Below are positions 20,571-32,346 of a stretch of 64,000 nucleotides of DNA, in pieces. The DNA comes from Alentia gelatinosa (Eukaryota; Annelida; Polychaeta; Phyllodocida; Polynoidae). The position numbers and the translations under genes were made by a program. Every line of letters starts with the position of its first letter. The stretch's first letter is position 1. The notes beneath the pieces are model-generated. The model was not told the DNA's origin and searched no databases. It worked only from the letters and a program-made list of their open reading frames with translations. The stretch is taken from NCBI GenBank assembly GCA_950022655.1, contig OX465584.1, positions 65,492,937 through 65,556,936 of the forward strand, read 5' to 3'.

Positions 20571-20985
20571 GTAGGTGGAGGGCCAACCATAGGAATACAC
20601 GGACTAGAACCAGTCTGCACCTCTCCGCATCAGTGTCGCTCATCTCCTCGTGAAAAACTCTGATCAGGATTTCGGCAATTAAGATGGCACCATCTCACTC
20701 CGTGCATTCAAATCCGGCACGATTCAAAGTGGGCCGTGAGAAAAAAGTGTGACCGGGGAACCATCCTCGCTCCTTCATTAAACCACGCTTTACTAATTAA
20801 CTGCCAATCTCTAATTACCACTGCAGGAAGCTTCATAATTCTGAAGCACACCCCTGTGGGTCCACACTCTCTCTCTCTCTGGTTGAATCTACCAATGAGC
20901 ATTAAAACTTGTTAGAACCGACCCCCCCCCCCTCCTCTCTCCCATTCGTCACTTATTACATTTACTCATCCGGGTCTCGCTCTGT
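20571..20985. other. No gene recognised
   Basis: Contains a short TC run (about 20866-20880) and a C-run (about 20922). No coding evidence. Confidence 0.45.
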
Positions 20986-20990
20986 GGCTT

Positions 20991-21030
20991 TGCGCATGCG
21001 CCGGAAGTAACTCACACTCTCCCAGCAGAG
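20991..21030. promoter_or_regulatory. NRF1-ETS composite with TCTGCTGGGAGAGTG word
   Basis: TGCGCATGCGC (20991-21001) abuts CCGGAAGT (21001-21008), and the recurring word, here on the minus strand as CACTCTCCCAGCAGAG, follows at 21015-21030. The arrangement suggests a TATA-less promoter; no transcript is identified. Confidence 0.5.
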
Positions 21031-21479
21031 TCTCCACGGGCCACGGGCTTCCAGCACAGTTCTTAATTAGGCTTTGTAGTGAAAGGTTGAGGTGTGAATT
21101 GATAACCCTGTTCGCCTTCCTCCTGCTTTCTCCGTCTACCTCGGAAAGGCGACGTGTCTTTAACTTTTTCTTTAGTGGAAACTCTGATACCAAAGTCGTA
21201 TCTAAATTCTAAAGTCCCTAGCTGCGCCTGAGAGTTATTGTTAGCCAAGTGGTTATCACGTGCAAAAGGGACGATGATTAGATTTGGGAATATGATATTA
21301 TTATCAGTTGTGAATAGTTAGCTGAATGAATGACTCCAAGGCTTCGTCCTGTTACAAGCTTTATTGCTGGTGTAATATCGACACACTGGAAAATAGGAGG
21401 AACATCCAATTGTTATGTGTGATGTATTTGTATATTATAGACTACAGTATTTGGACACTTATAGAATACATAGACAATA

Positions 21480-21835
21480 ATCGATGGTTTTGTGGACAGG
21501 CGGCCGTAAACCACGAGAGGTTGACGCGTAGTAATACACGAGCGTTAGCCGTCTGTCCACAAAACCATCGTTTGTTGTATTTATTATCTATATTCTCCAA
21601 TAAAATAAACCCAGTTATTGCCATATTAAAAGGTACAACAATAGGGACTATTTCTTTGCTCTATAGCACAAAGGGACTATTTTTCCCGTATACCATGGTT
21701 TTGAGGCCGTATACCACAGGTTTGAATCCGTATACCACAGTTATGGTATCTGACAGGTTTTATACAATGGGTCGTGGTTTACTGAGTCCCCATACATATT
21801 CAATGGGGGCTTTGTATACGTTGAATAATAAAAAA
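21480..21835 (-). mobile_element. Bipartite foldback element D (minus orientation)
   Basis: Palindrome 21481-21571 with arms of about 27 bp (CGATGGTTTTGTGGACAG and its complement), and GACGCGTAGTAATA in the loop. To its right is TTTATTATC (about 21577). The opposite end reads on the minus strand TTATTATTCAACGTATAC (about 21830), resembling families B and C. A 181-codon plus-strand frame over it (21326-21871) is not protein-like. Confidence 0.6.
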
Positions 21836-21855
21836 ATAGAAACAACGAGGAATGG

Positions 21856-22140
21856 GTGGATACGAGAGTAAGACGTACAAGAACCCAAAATAAAATATTG
21901 TTTCAATTAAATACAACAAGATGCTCCACAGTCTACAATAATCCTTACCAAAGAGGAGCTCGTATGTGGAATGCGCTTAATGAGGATCTACAAAATACAC
22001 CGGACAAGGATAGTTTCAAAAGAAAGTTGCTCCAAAAAGGACAAATCAATTAGCAGCAACTAACTATTAATCGAGGAAATATGGACTAAATCCAAACTAC
22101 TCATCCATTACCATTATTTCTTTGAACTTTATTCTACTCA
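21856..22140 (+). pseudogene. LINE ORF2 C-terminal fragment and 3' UTR
   Basis: A frame at 21856-22053 encodes NNPYQRGARMWNALNEDLQ followed by a DSFKRKLL-type end, the hallmark C-terminal tail of EN-RT LINE ORF2 proteins (compare AQTWNDLP near the end of the ORF at 4614). It is a strongly 5'-truncated copy with no RT core. The UTR runs toward about 22190, where element J1 starts. Confidence 0.7.
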
Positions 22141-22192
22141 GCTGTGTATACCAGTGTTATATGTGTATATCCTACAAGCGTTATGTGTATCT

Positions 22193-22480
22193 GGGACCTG
22201 TTTCACTAGTTTCGTGACATGTCTAGATGGCGTGTCCGGTTTCTCCGGTTTCATAAGCACTATACATTAGACTTCGTTTTGTCCGTTCTTGCTTTCACTG
22301 TTGGTACCACTTTTGCCACGAAACTAGTGAAACAGGTCCATGATGTGTAGATTTGTCTAATTCTTATGTTTGGGGTCTGTCTTTTCCTAAGGGCAGCTAC
22401 TTGCGTTGTCACGAAACTAGACAGCCCCAATGTCCGTATGGTGTCACAGACATGTCACAAAACTAGTGAAACAGGTCCCA
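22193..22480. mobile_element. Family J MITE, copy 1
   Basis: TIR GGGACCTGTTTCACTAGT at the left and its complement ending AACAGGTCCCA at 22480. A second internal copy of the right-end motif lies at about 22317-22339, and the following segment is shared with J3. About 288 bp. Confidence 0.8.
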
Positions 22481-22803
22481 GATGCCTTCTGAGATGCCTG
22501 AAAAACTCAACTTTGTTGAGAGGCATTGATGATAAAAAAACACACAAAAAAACTGGTGTTACTGCAATGCGCTACACTGATCGGACTGCCGAGAGTACAT
22601 GGAGACCACAAAGGACCAGACTATGGAGTCCAATACCAAAGTTTAATCTAATGAGTCATTGTAATACTTAAAAGAACACAGAACCAAGTAATGATTTTCA
22701 GCACTCAGAATTATAGGTGTTGAGGCATTTTGACGGGAGATCTCTTCAACAGCTGTTGTCATGGTAATCTGACCACTTGCCAGAGCGACAACAAGTGGAA
22801 ATG

Positions 22804-23331
22804 TTAAAGGCATATCCTACAATCCACAGGGGCGCCACCTGGTGATTTTTAAATATACCCATTCATCCATCGAAATTGGTAATTTGTGGCATATTCAAAA
22901 CTCATAAGAGCAAAATTTAAATTTCGTCTAGTTTGACCTAATCCAATAGGTAGAATAGGCCCTTTTTCATTTGCTTGATTTACATAGGAAATGTACTGAA
23001 AAATATGGTTTTCTTCAATTCTTTCAAAAATAAGGACGGTGACCTATGATTTTTAAAACCTAAATAGGGAGAACTATACATTGACTATATTCTGTGAAAG
23101 ATTGAGGAAAATGACATGGGATTTACTATGTGAAAAACAACTTTTTAGATTTTTTATATATTCTTATATAAAATGATCATAATTTTGATCTCTAAATCAA
23201 AGACGAGGACGGTGACCCCCAATTTTAAAGTCAGATATGTGCTCTATAACATTTAGAGATCATTGTATTAAATCTTCAGAAAAATGACATGGGTTTTCAT
23301 TTTCACGCCAAATTGTCCGATATGCCTTTAA
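22804..23331 (+). mobile_element. Family F TTAA-flanked MITE F1
   Basis: TTAA plus AGGCATATCCTACAAT at the left, AATTGTCCGATATGCCT plus TTAA at the right; about 528 bp. It is built of two diverged half-units, each with a CGGTGACC word followed about 70-110 bp later by AAATGACATGGG. Confidence 0.85.
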
Positions 23332-23711
23332 CTAGAAGGATGGATCTACAAGATAAAACAATAAAACAAATGTTTCCAGGGGGGGCAGCGGAAATTTTGG
23401 GGTCTTGGCCCAGGGACTAGTATAAACGGTTTTGTGCATGCAGCTGTGTTATTGACTACAATGATAGCGAGCATAATTCTTATTATATCCTTTCTGACTT
23501 GTCAATACTATAGCACTCACGGAATACTGTATACTACTACATAGTTAAGGCAAATTTATGAATTGTCTCCCAGAATTGTCTAGTGTAAACATCTAGTTAG
23601 TTGGACAGCAGGAAATAATACATTGCTCATTTAAACGAGTATGAATCGTCTAGTGTACACGATTGACACACTTCTTGGGTGGACGATTCTTGGTGAGGAT
23701 ATATTGCATCA
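23332..23711. other. No gene recognised; possible flank of family H
   Basis: TCTAGTGTAAACATCTAG (about 23578) and TCGTCTAGTGTACACG (about 23648) resemble the terminal words of family H, whose 64-bp unit forms the next array. Confidence 0.4.
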
Positions 23712-24315
23712 TAGGGCACCACCTGACGATTAATTGATACTCGGTGTTTATACCAGATGATTATAAGCGGCAACTTTTTAATTAAGCACCAACTGACAAT
23801 TTACCCGGCGTTTACATGAGACAATTACAGTGGCGATTCTTGAATTTAGCACCATCTGACCACTTAACCGGCGTTTACACTAAACGATTATAGGTGGCGA
23901 TTCTTGAATTTAGCACCATCTGACAACCTACCCGATGTTTACACTGTACGATTATAGGTGGATATTCTTGAATTTAGCACCACCTGACGACTTACCCGGC
24001 GTTTACAAGAGACGATTATAGGTGGCGATTCTTGAATTTAGCACCACCTGACGACTTACCCGATGTTTACATTAGATGATTATAGGCGGCGATTCTTGAA
24101 TTTAGCACCACCTGATGATTTACCAGGTGTTTACACTAGACGATTATAGGTGGCGATTCTTAAAGTTAGCACCATCTGACAACTTACCTGATTTTTACAC
24201 TAGATGATTATAAGTGGCGATTCTTGAATTTAGCACCACCTGACAACTTACCTGATGTTTACACTGTACGATTATAGGTGGCAATTCTTGAATTTAGCAC
24301 CACCTGACGACTTTC
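23712..24315 (+). repeat. 64-bp tandem array derived from family H (T4)
   Basis: About 9 units, period 64 (TTAGC at 23846, 23910 and on), with words GTTTACACTAGACGATTATA and GGTGGCGATTCTTGAATT, then AGCACCACCTGACGACTT. Single dispersed copies of the same unit occur at 53404 and, inverted, near 54470. Confidence 0.85.
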
Positions 24316-24457
24316 CGACTTCAATGGCTAGAAATCGTCCATTGTAAACACAAAGCCAATAAAGTTTTGCTGACATCACGATGGAATCGGTATGGTGTCG
24401 GGAAGTGAATAGTAAGGCCTATCGGGACCAGAATCGGCGTTGGTGGGGGCAGGAGTT

Positions 24458-24929
24458 TTAAGGAATATCGGACAATTTGGCTTGAAAATTAAAACCCATG
24501 TCATTTTCCTGAAGATTGAATATGATGATCTTCAAGTGTTGTGGAACACATATCTAACTTTAAAATCTGGGGTCACCGTGCTAGTTTTTGATTTATAGAT
24601 CAATATGAAGATAATTTTATAAAGTATTTTTTCACATAGTAAAACCCATGTCATTTTCCTCAAATTTTATCAGCAGATGTATCAGCAGAGGTCACCGTCC
24701 TTGTTTTGAAAGAATTGGAGAAAACCATATTTTTCAGTAGATTTCTTTTGTAGATCAAGCAAAAACAAATTGGCCTATTTTACCTATTTAGATTGGATAA
24801 ACTGGACAGAATGTTACATTTACTTATGTAGAATCACAATGAATCCCAAGAAACCATTCTTGACTAATAATTCACATTATTTAAAAATCACCAGGTGGCG
24901 CTACTGTGAATTACAGGATATGCCTTTAA
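24458..24929 (-). mobile_element. Family F MITE F2 (minus)
   Basis: TTAA at 24458-24461 and 24926-24929; 472 bp, opposite orientation to F1. The left end has mutated to AGGAATATCGGACAA; the right end is ACAGGATATGCCT. Confidence 0.85.
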
Positions 24930-25515
24930 GGGTGGCTTTACGACAGTTTGTCAGGATGTGTCAGGAAGTGCAAGTCAGGGTGAAGGTCATGGTTTGCTCT
25001 GAATGCAGTCATTGGCTGCTGGGCCTACTATATTCCTTATATGGCAATGAAGGCGGAGGGACAACTCCATGCAGGAATGGAGGCATTGGAGCGATGAGTT
25101 TTCCATGTCCCAACTCTCGAAATCGCCATCGCTGTGCTAAGCAGCTTACAAGTTTCCTCTTTTTAACTCAATGTTCTGTGTCATTTCAATCACAGCTTAG
25201 TTTGGCGAATTTCTTTCGGATGAACGTTGCGTGTTTCCGTTTATTAAATACTCTGGTTTTTATTCGGCGGCCTGACAGGTTTGTTTTTTAATCACCTCGT
25301 TTTCTGCACCTGCCAGCGCTTAGTGACAAGAGTGAAATATCCTCAACTCGAAAACATGTCCATCAATTATCGGCTTTTTCCTGTAAAGTGCAGCTCACTT
25401 GTTTAAAGGCGTCGACACTTAATGGCGGCTCAGTTTGCACCCAGATGACCCCGGCGGCATTGATTGGGCCTGATTGCTGACAAGGAACCACCAGCGAGAT
25501 ATCCCACACAACTAA
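24930..25515. other. No gene recognised
   Basis: A 173-codon frame (24770-25291) begins inside element F2 and continues here. It shows no recognisable domain, and its N-terminal part is transposon sequence, so I do not call it. Confidence 0.45.
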
Positions 25516-26031
25516 TTAAAGGCATATCGGACAATTTGACGTGAAAATTAAAACCAATGTCAGTTTTCTGAAAATTTGATATGATGATCTCCAAGTGTTG
25601 TGGAACACATATCTAACTTAAAACCGGGGGTCACCATGCTAGTCTTTGATTTATAGATCAATATTACGATACTTTCATATTCGAATATATAGAAATTCTA
25701 AAAAGTACACTTTCCCATAGTGAAACCCACGTCATTTTCCTCAAACTTTCACAGAACAGAGTACAAAGATAATACTACTTATTTAGGTTTTGAAAATCAT
25801 AGGTCACCGTCCTTGTTTTTGACAGAATTGAAGAAAACTCTAATTTTCAGTAAATTTCCCAATTTTCCAAATTTGCCTATTTTACCTATCAAGATTGGAT
25901 AAACTGGACCATATGTTGAATTTACTCATGTAGAATTAGAATGAATCCCAAAAAACAGTTTTGACTTATGATTGTTATTATTTAGAAATCACCAGGTGGG
26001 CGCCATCGTGAATTGTCCGATATGCTTTTAA
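25516..26031 (-). mobile_element. Family F MITE F3 (minus)
   Basis: TTAA at 25516-25519 and 26028-26031, AGGCATATCGGACAATTTG at the left and AATTGTCCGATATGCTTT at the right. It abuts F4, sharing one TTAA. Confidence 0.85.
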
Positions 26032-26133
26032 AAGCATATTGGACAATTCACAAGGAATTAATTTTGACTTATGATAGACAATACCTAAAAATCACCAGGT
26101 AGCGGCACTGTGAATTGTATTATATGCCTTTAA
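26028..26133. mobile_element. Family F deletion derivative F4
   Basis: 106 bp: TTAAAAGCATATTGGACAAT to ATTGTATTATATGCCTTTAA. Both terminal repeats are kept and most of the interior is lost. It sits head to tail with F3. Confidence 0.8.
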
Positions 26134-26229
26134 GATTCTGTTTGTATAACTTTCAGGACTACATTTTACGTAATTTTAAAGATTCCAATCTATGGCTAAG
26201 TTAAATCAGCAAACACTGACAGCTAATGC

Positions 26230-26725
26230 CGGATGTCCATCTACCGATTTCGGTATGAACGATTAGTTCCCAAATCGTATAGGAGTCGGTCACCTTGTCG
26301 CAGGCAAATTACGTAACAACTTGCTCGACCCGCACACTGAAGAAATCGGTGTATGGTCCACTAATCGCTACGGGAGGGCAAAAACCAAAGAAACCGAGTG
26401 TGGCACCCCCTACAAGCCTCACCAAGCGATTACTGTATTTACTGCGTCGGTCAACCTATCAACCGTCCATTCCCAGCATTCCGTTGTCGCAGACTACATT
26501 TATCAACATGTTGATAAACTGATCCCCACCGATTTTGGAACATTGAAACCACAACTTGGCGACAAAAGGACGTCTGAAGGCTGTGGTTCACTAATCGGTG
26601 GGTAGCCTTGCCTAGCTGTCCTACATCTACCGACTCCGTTAGGATGGGTTGCCTGAGACAAATTACCGCCCGTTTGTCGCCGACATACGTACATAAATGT
26701 TCCAAAATCGGTAGATGGGCATTGG
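26230..26725. mobile_element. Family L MITE, copy 1
   Basis: Left GTCCATCTACCGATTTCGG and right CCAAAATCGGTAGATGGGC form terminal inverted repeats, about 495 bp apart. The interior repeats ATCGGT/ACCGAT words on both strands. Short frames inside it are not genes. Confidence 0.8.
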
Positions 26726-27138
26726 CTTGTAGCAGTGGGAATAAAGACCGTAAAATGTCAACATTTATGACCGTTACTCCAACGTTACATCCACAACCTA
26801 TTTCTTTTTAAATTCAAACGTCTACGGCAGCCTGCACGTCACCCATCCATTCCGAGTACTCAACTGGACTTGTATTTATTATTCTCTTGATTTTGCTAAT
26901 GCTGATCAACAACAATTAGATGCATTAACTCAATTTATGGACTTTGGGGGCCTCTGGCACAGTGTAAGACACAATGCACAAAACACAGCAGTTCCTGCAC
27001 ATCGAGACTAATTACTCACCAAAAATACACACCAAGGTTTGTAGCGCCATCTCACGAGTTACCCGGGCGTTATACATCTCATAATGTCTTTTACCCGTTC
27101 CCTAGCCTGGCAGCCTGGCCTAGTGAGACTATAGGCCA
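26726..27138. other. No gene recognised
   Basis: Unique-looking sequence. Just before element K there is a palindromic piece (AGCCTGGCCTAGTG and ATAGGCCAGG, about 27113-27140). Confidence 0.4.
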
Positions 27139-27809
27139 GGGACCCGTTTCAATAGCCTGTAGGACGTCCGTTATTGGGTTTAGTGACACAATAGCGGTAC
27201 TTCGCGTTGCAGTAGTTAAGGGACAACCCATTCTGCGACTGAGGGTAAGAGACGGACACAAATAGGGGCTTGTACCATTTCAGAAATGACTGTCCGGTCA
27301 CTGTATGGGTCACTGTAGTGTCTTAAATGGCGAGAGGGTATACCCTCTCGCTTTTGATGTCACAAACACATTACTTTACTTTCCATAGGAATAAAGCTAT
27401 GAAACTTGAACCCTAGTTAGGGACACATATAACATATAAACATGCCAAATATGAAGGAAATCGGCTCATGCAATCCAAAATATTCACATTTGAATTCTGT
27501 CACAGCAAATGCTCCTCTGGTGGCCCGTGTAGAATTTTTCATGGCTGTCACTTATTTATGCAGTGACCTTCACTTTGATGGCACTTGTTCCCGGTATGAC
27601 ATGAGTATGTGATGTGGGGTACCCAACATGTTTTTCCGCTATGCTGTCCCAAACTAGGGACACATCCACAATAGTGACAAGACACACCTCCCCTTTAGTG
27701 ACATGCCTATTGCAACGAGACCAAACTTTTTCTGTTATTCAAGTCACTATTGGCATCACTAAACATGTCACTAAGTGGTTTAGTGACCCATTCTATTGAA
27801 ACGGGCCCC
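27139..27809. mobile_element. Element K, long relative of family J
   Basis: TIR GGGACCCGTTTCAATAG and CTATTGAAACGGGCCC, about 670 bp. Inside, GGAATAAAGCTATGAAACTT and GGGACACATATAACATATAA are shared with J4 (about 55580-55630). No coding capacity is seen. Confidence 0.7.
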
Positions 27810-28041
27810 AGGTAACGGGTTGCAGTTTCGTGGTGCATTATTGGTAACGCCTCCATTTTTCTGTTGCATTGTGGGATTGTCAGACCAGCAGATACACTGG
27901 TTCCCAGGGTATCCACTAGGGGGCTCGGCAGAGATATATGCGGAACCCAGCCAAACCACTAGTCAACTAGGTCCCTGGCCCTAGCGACAGCGGGACGTAC
28001 TACAGTCTAGTTGAAGGTTGTAGGAACCCGTTACCTGACCC
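27808..28041. mobile_element. MITE P
   Basis: CCCCAGGTAACGGGTT at the left and AACCCGTTACCTGACCC at the right, 234 bp. It adjoins K, overlapping it by one or two bases. Confidence 0.7.
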
Positions 28042-28380
28042 TTATTTCATTAGGGCAGGGAACCAGTCCGTGCCCCACTCTCCTAGCAGAGACCCTCCGC
28101 TCTACTTTATGTGGCCGCTTGTATCTCTGCCCCAACCTGCCTGTTTGGGCCAGTTTTTAAAATCTCCTAAATTCTTAGCATTTTGGGGACTATTCCGTGG
28201 TTTACGTGTAAATGAAGATGTACATAATAATATGGTAAATAACTCATTTCTGTTATTACATGTAGTACATTATCAAATGTAGTACATTGTTTAACTAGGA
28301 ACAAATACAACCTGGCAACCAGCTTATTAGCCGCTTCTGGATCGCCTATGCATAACCCAAATGGGTTCACCACCAGTTTG
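28042..28380. other. No gene recognised; one copy of the CACTCTCCTAGCAGAG word
   Basis: The recurring word occurs at 28076-28091 with one mismatch. The rest is AT-rich without coding evidence. Confidence 0.45.
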
Positions 28381-28907
28381 TTAAAGGCATATCCTACAAT
28401 TAACAGTAGCGCCACCTTGTGATTTTTAAATAATGTGAATTGTTAGTCAAAAATGGTTTCTTGGGATTCATTGTCATTCTACATGAGTAACTGTAACATT
28501 TTGTCCAGTTTATCTAATCTCAATAGGTAAAATAGGCCAATTTGTTTTTGCTTGATCTACAAACGAAATCTACTAAAACATATGGTTTTCTCCAATTCTT
28601 TCAAAACAAGGACGGTGACCTATGATTTTTAAACCATAAATAAGTAGTACTATATATGTACTATATTCTGTGAAAATTTGAGGGAAATGACATGGGTTTT
28701 ACTATGTGAAAAAATACTTTTTAGAATTCTTATATATTCTTATATAAAGTTATCTTCATATTGATCTATAAATCAAAAACCAGCACAGTGACCCAAGATT
28801 TTAAAGCTAGATATTTGTTCCACAACAGTTGGAGATCATCGTATTCAATTTTCAGGAAAATGACATGGGTTTTGATTTTCAAGCCAAATTGTCCGATATG
28901 CCTTTAA
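28381..28907 (+). mobile_element. Family F TTAA-flanked MITE F5
   Basis: TTAA at 28381-28384 and 28904-28907, ends as in F1, 527 bp. The two half-units are clear: GGACGGTGACCTATGATTTT then GGAAATGACATGGGTTTT, and GCACAGTGACCCAAGATTTT then GGAAAATGACATGGGTTTT. Confidence 0.88.
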
Positions 28908-28919
28908 TGACGTCGTTTG

Positions 28920-29060
28920 GTCTGTGGGGATTGGTCATAGTCAGCTGGGCACCTCTGTGAGAGAGACTGGTCATCTGCTCCTTACCAATGCCACAGAGTT
29001 GGCATACGGATGGTGACGGGATGATGTTTGCAGCATGCTGAAAGTCTATCCTCTCACTAT
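28920..29060 (-). mobile_element. Family G fragment (minus)
   Basis: In reverse orientation it matches the GCCCAGCTGACCATGACC block and, further on, the CAGCATGCTGCAA block of family G. Confidence 0.5.
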
Positions 29061-29127
29061 CTCTCTCTACTGGGCACAACATTGGCGATGTTTCCATGAC
29101 CATTGACGTCAGTTGCCAGTATTCCTA

Positions 29128-29862
29128 TATACCTATGGCCGAACACTCCATGGTTACACCATGCTACGGGGGGGGGGGGGGGGTGGAAATAACTGACGTT
29201 TCCTACTCAAGGCTGACATTTACTACCAAAGGTTGACGTTTAGACCAATCAGATCGTCTCTTACAAAATGTGTATGAGAGTAGCAGTGGATAGAAAACAT
29301 AGAGTGTCAAGTTACTTGATAATTATGCCCCAGTCACACTGGCGTAAAAAACGGCGTTTTCCCGTGTACGCACGTCTACGTTCTTCTACGCATTTTGAAA
29401 TCTAAAAATACGCGGTGATGCGCGGGAAAACGCGGAGATGCGTAAATGAAAGTCGGCATGCGCCGAAAAACGCCACAATACGTACAAAAGCGTAAAGAAG
29501 CGTTGATGAACGTTGAGAAGCGTTCTAAAACGTTAAAGCAAAGCAAACAATACGTTCTAAATACGTTCAAAATCCGTAGCTAATACGTGGTCCCCATCAT
29601 TTCAAATACGTAGAAGAAACGCCAGATTTTACGCCAGTGTGACTGGGGCATTATATAATTATGGTTGGTTCTGGCTTCACTTTTGAAGGCAGGTAAGCAA
29701 ATACTGCTATTTATCATCATCAAACTACATTTGGAGGTATATAGGAATAGGGAAACCAAGTTTCCGGAGAGAGAAGGTCAAAGTTACTCGGTGAGGCTCG
29801 AAAAAATTACTGCTCACAGCCAAGGCCAACATAGTTTCTTTCTAGTGGTATATTGGTCAAGA
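29128..29862 (+). mobile_element. Family E bipartite foldback element E2 (interrupted)
   Basis: Left end TATTCCTATATACCTATGGC (29128), inverted copy GGTATATAGGAATA (about 29735-29748), then a weaker hairpin (GGGAAACCAAGTTTCCGG and CATAGTTTCTTTC, to about 29848). Contains AAGGTTGACGTTTAGACC and CAATCAGATCGTCTC like E1. MITE I is inserted in its first module, and there is a G-run at about 29168-29184. Confidence 0.65.
29325..29651. mobile_element. MITE I with near-perfect TIRs and CpG-phased interior
   Basis: ATGCCCCAGTCACACTGG and, at the other end, its complement form TIRs of about 24 bp. The interior is a run of phrases such as AAAACGCGG, GATGCGTAAA, AATACGTAC and GAAGCGTT, in which CG recurs every 8-12 bp. 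327 bp; it lies inside E2. Confidence 0.85.
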
Positions 29863-30029
29863 GGTTCTACAGTAGAACATGGACTTGTAGAGAGGAAGCT
29901 GAGAGACTCTCTACATTAATGTGCTGACACTTTTATCTCCTCGTACCATGCCATCTAACAGGGTAATGGGCATTGAGGGAACTAGACCCCTGCGCTTCTC
30001 TGAGACGGGTGAACGGGTCTACCATCACT

Positions 30030-32052
30030 GAAATACAACATCTACTGACAGCTTTCAACATCTACCAAATATCACTAAGATACAACATCTACTGACACCT
30101 TTACAAATCTACCAAATATTACTAAGATACAACATCTACTGACAACTTTACAAATCTACCAAATATAACTAAGATACAACATCTACTGACACCTTTACAC
30201 ATCTACCAAATATCACTAAGATACAACATCTACTGACAACTTTACACATCTGCCAAATATCACTAAGATACAACATCTACTGACAGCTTTACACATCTAC
30301 CAAATATCACTAAGATACAACATCTACTGACACCTTTACACATCTACCAAATATCACTAAGATACAACATCTACTGACACCTTTACAAATCTACCAAATA
30401 TCTCTAAGATACAACATCTACTGACAACTTAACACATCTACCAAATATCACTAAGATACAACATCTACTGACACCTTTACACATCTACCAAATATCACTA
30501 AGATACAACATCTACTGACACCTTTACACATCTACCAAATATAACTAAGATACAACATCTACTGACAACTTTACAAAACTACCAAATATCACTTAGATAC
30601 AACATCTACTGACACCTTTACAAATCTACCAAATATCACTAAGATACAACATCTACTGACAACTTTACAAATCTACCAAATATCTCTAAGATACAACATC
30701 TACTGACACCTTTACACATCTACCAAATATCACTAAGATACAACATCTACTGACACCTTTACAAATCTACCAAATATTACTAAGATACAACATCTACTGA
30801 CACCTTTACAAATTTACCAAATATTACTAAGATACAACATCTACTGACACCTTTACAAATCTACCAAATATCTCTAAGATACAACATCTACTGACACCTT
30901 TACAAATCTACCAAATATCACTAAGATACAACATCTACTGACAACTTTACAAATCTACCAAATATCTCTAAGATACAACATCTACTGACACCTTTACACA
31001 TCTACCAAATATCACTAAGATACAACATCTACTGACAACTTTACAAATCTACCAAATATCACTTAGATACAACATCTACTGACACCTTTACAAATCTACC
31101 AAATATCACTAAGATACAACATATACTGACAACTTTACAAATCTACCAAATATCTCTAAGATACAACATCTACTGACACCTTTACAAATCTACCAAATAT
31201 CACTAAGATACAACATTTACTGACACCTTTACAAATCTACCAAATATCTCTAAGATACAACATCTACTGACAACTTTACACATCTACCAAATATCACTAA
31301 GATACAACATCTACTGACACCTTTACACATCTACCAAATATCACTAAGATACAACATCTACTGACACCTTTACACATCTACCAAATATAACTAAGATACA
31401 ACATCTACTGACAACGTTACAAATCTACCAAATATTACTAAGATACAACATCTACTGACACCTTTACAAATCTACCAAATATCTCTAAGATACAACATCT
31501 ACTGACAACTTTACACATCTACCAAATATCACTAAGATACAACATCTACTGACACCTTTACACATCTACCAAATATCACTAAGATACAACATCTACTGAC
31601 ACCTTTACACATCTACCAAATATAACTAAGATACAACATCTACTGACAACTTTACAAATCTACCAAATATCACTTAGATACAACATCTACTGACACCTTT
31701 ACAAATCTACCAAATATCACTAAGATACAACATCTACTGACAACTTTACAAATCTACCAAATATCTCTAAGATACAACATCTACTGACACCTTTACACAT
31801 CTACCAAATATCACTAAGATACAACATCTACTGACACCTTTACACATCTACCAAATATAACTAAGATACAACATCTACTGACAACTTTACAAATCTACCA
31901 AATATCACTTAGATACAACATCTACTGACACCTTTACAAATCTACCAAATATCACTAAGATACAACATCTACTGACAACTTTACAAATCTACCAAATATC
32001 ACTAAGATACAACATCTACTGACACCTTTACAAATCTACCAAATATAACTAA
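30030..32052 (+). repeat. 47-bp minisatellite, about 43 units (T5)
   Basis: Unit: ACTAAGATACAACATCTACT, GACACCTTTACAAATCTACC, AAATATC; exact 47-bp spacing. Variants (ACAACTTTAC, TCTCTAAG, ATAACTAAG, ACTTAGATA) recur in the same order at 30401 onward and 31482 onward, so a block of at least six units was duplicated 23 units away. It continues past element L2. Confidence 0.97.
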
Positions 32053-32346
32053 CCCCAATGCCCATCTACCGATTTCAGAATATTCATGTACCTTTATCTG
32101 TGACAAACGGACGGTAATTAGTCTCAGGCGAGGCACCTTAAAGGAATCGGCCGTAGTTGGTAGATAGGCAAGGGTGAGCCACCGATTAGTAGACTTATTT
32201 GTTTAGGAACAATACCCACCAACCCCTCTCCTTGATTTCTACCTGTCGAGCGAACGGTTACGTAATTTGGCTGCGACAAGTTCACCGACTCCTATACAAT
32301 TTGCGAGCTAATCGTGCAACCCTTAATCGGTAGATGGACACTGGGC
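32053..32346. mobile_element. Family L MITE, copy 2, inside the 47-bp array
   Basis: CCCAATGCCCATCTACCGAT at the left and ATCGGTAGATGGACACTGGG at the right, 294 bp. The array sequence resumes immediately right of it (TTTAGATATAACATCTACTG), so it inserted into T5. Confidence 0.85.

Noticed and set aside
21326..21871. 181-codon plus-strand frame as a host gene
   Set aside because: It overlaps the palindrome and module of foldback element D and has no recognisable domain.
24770..25291. 173-codon frame as a gene
   Set aside because: The first part is MITE F2 sequence and the remainder has no domain or plausible conservation signal.
26295..26811. Overlapping frames of 63-94 codons on both strands
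   Set aside because: They mostly fall inside MITE L1.
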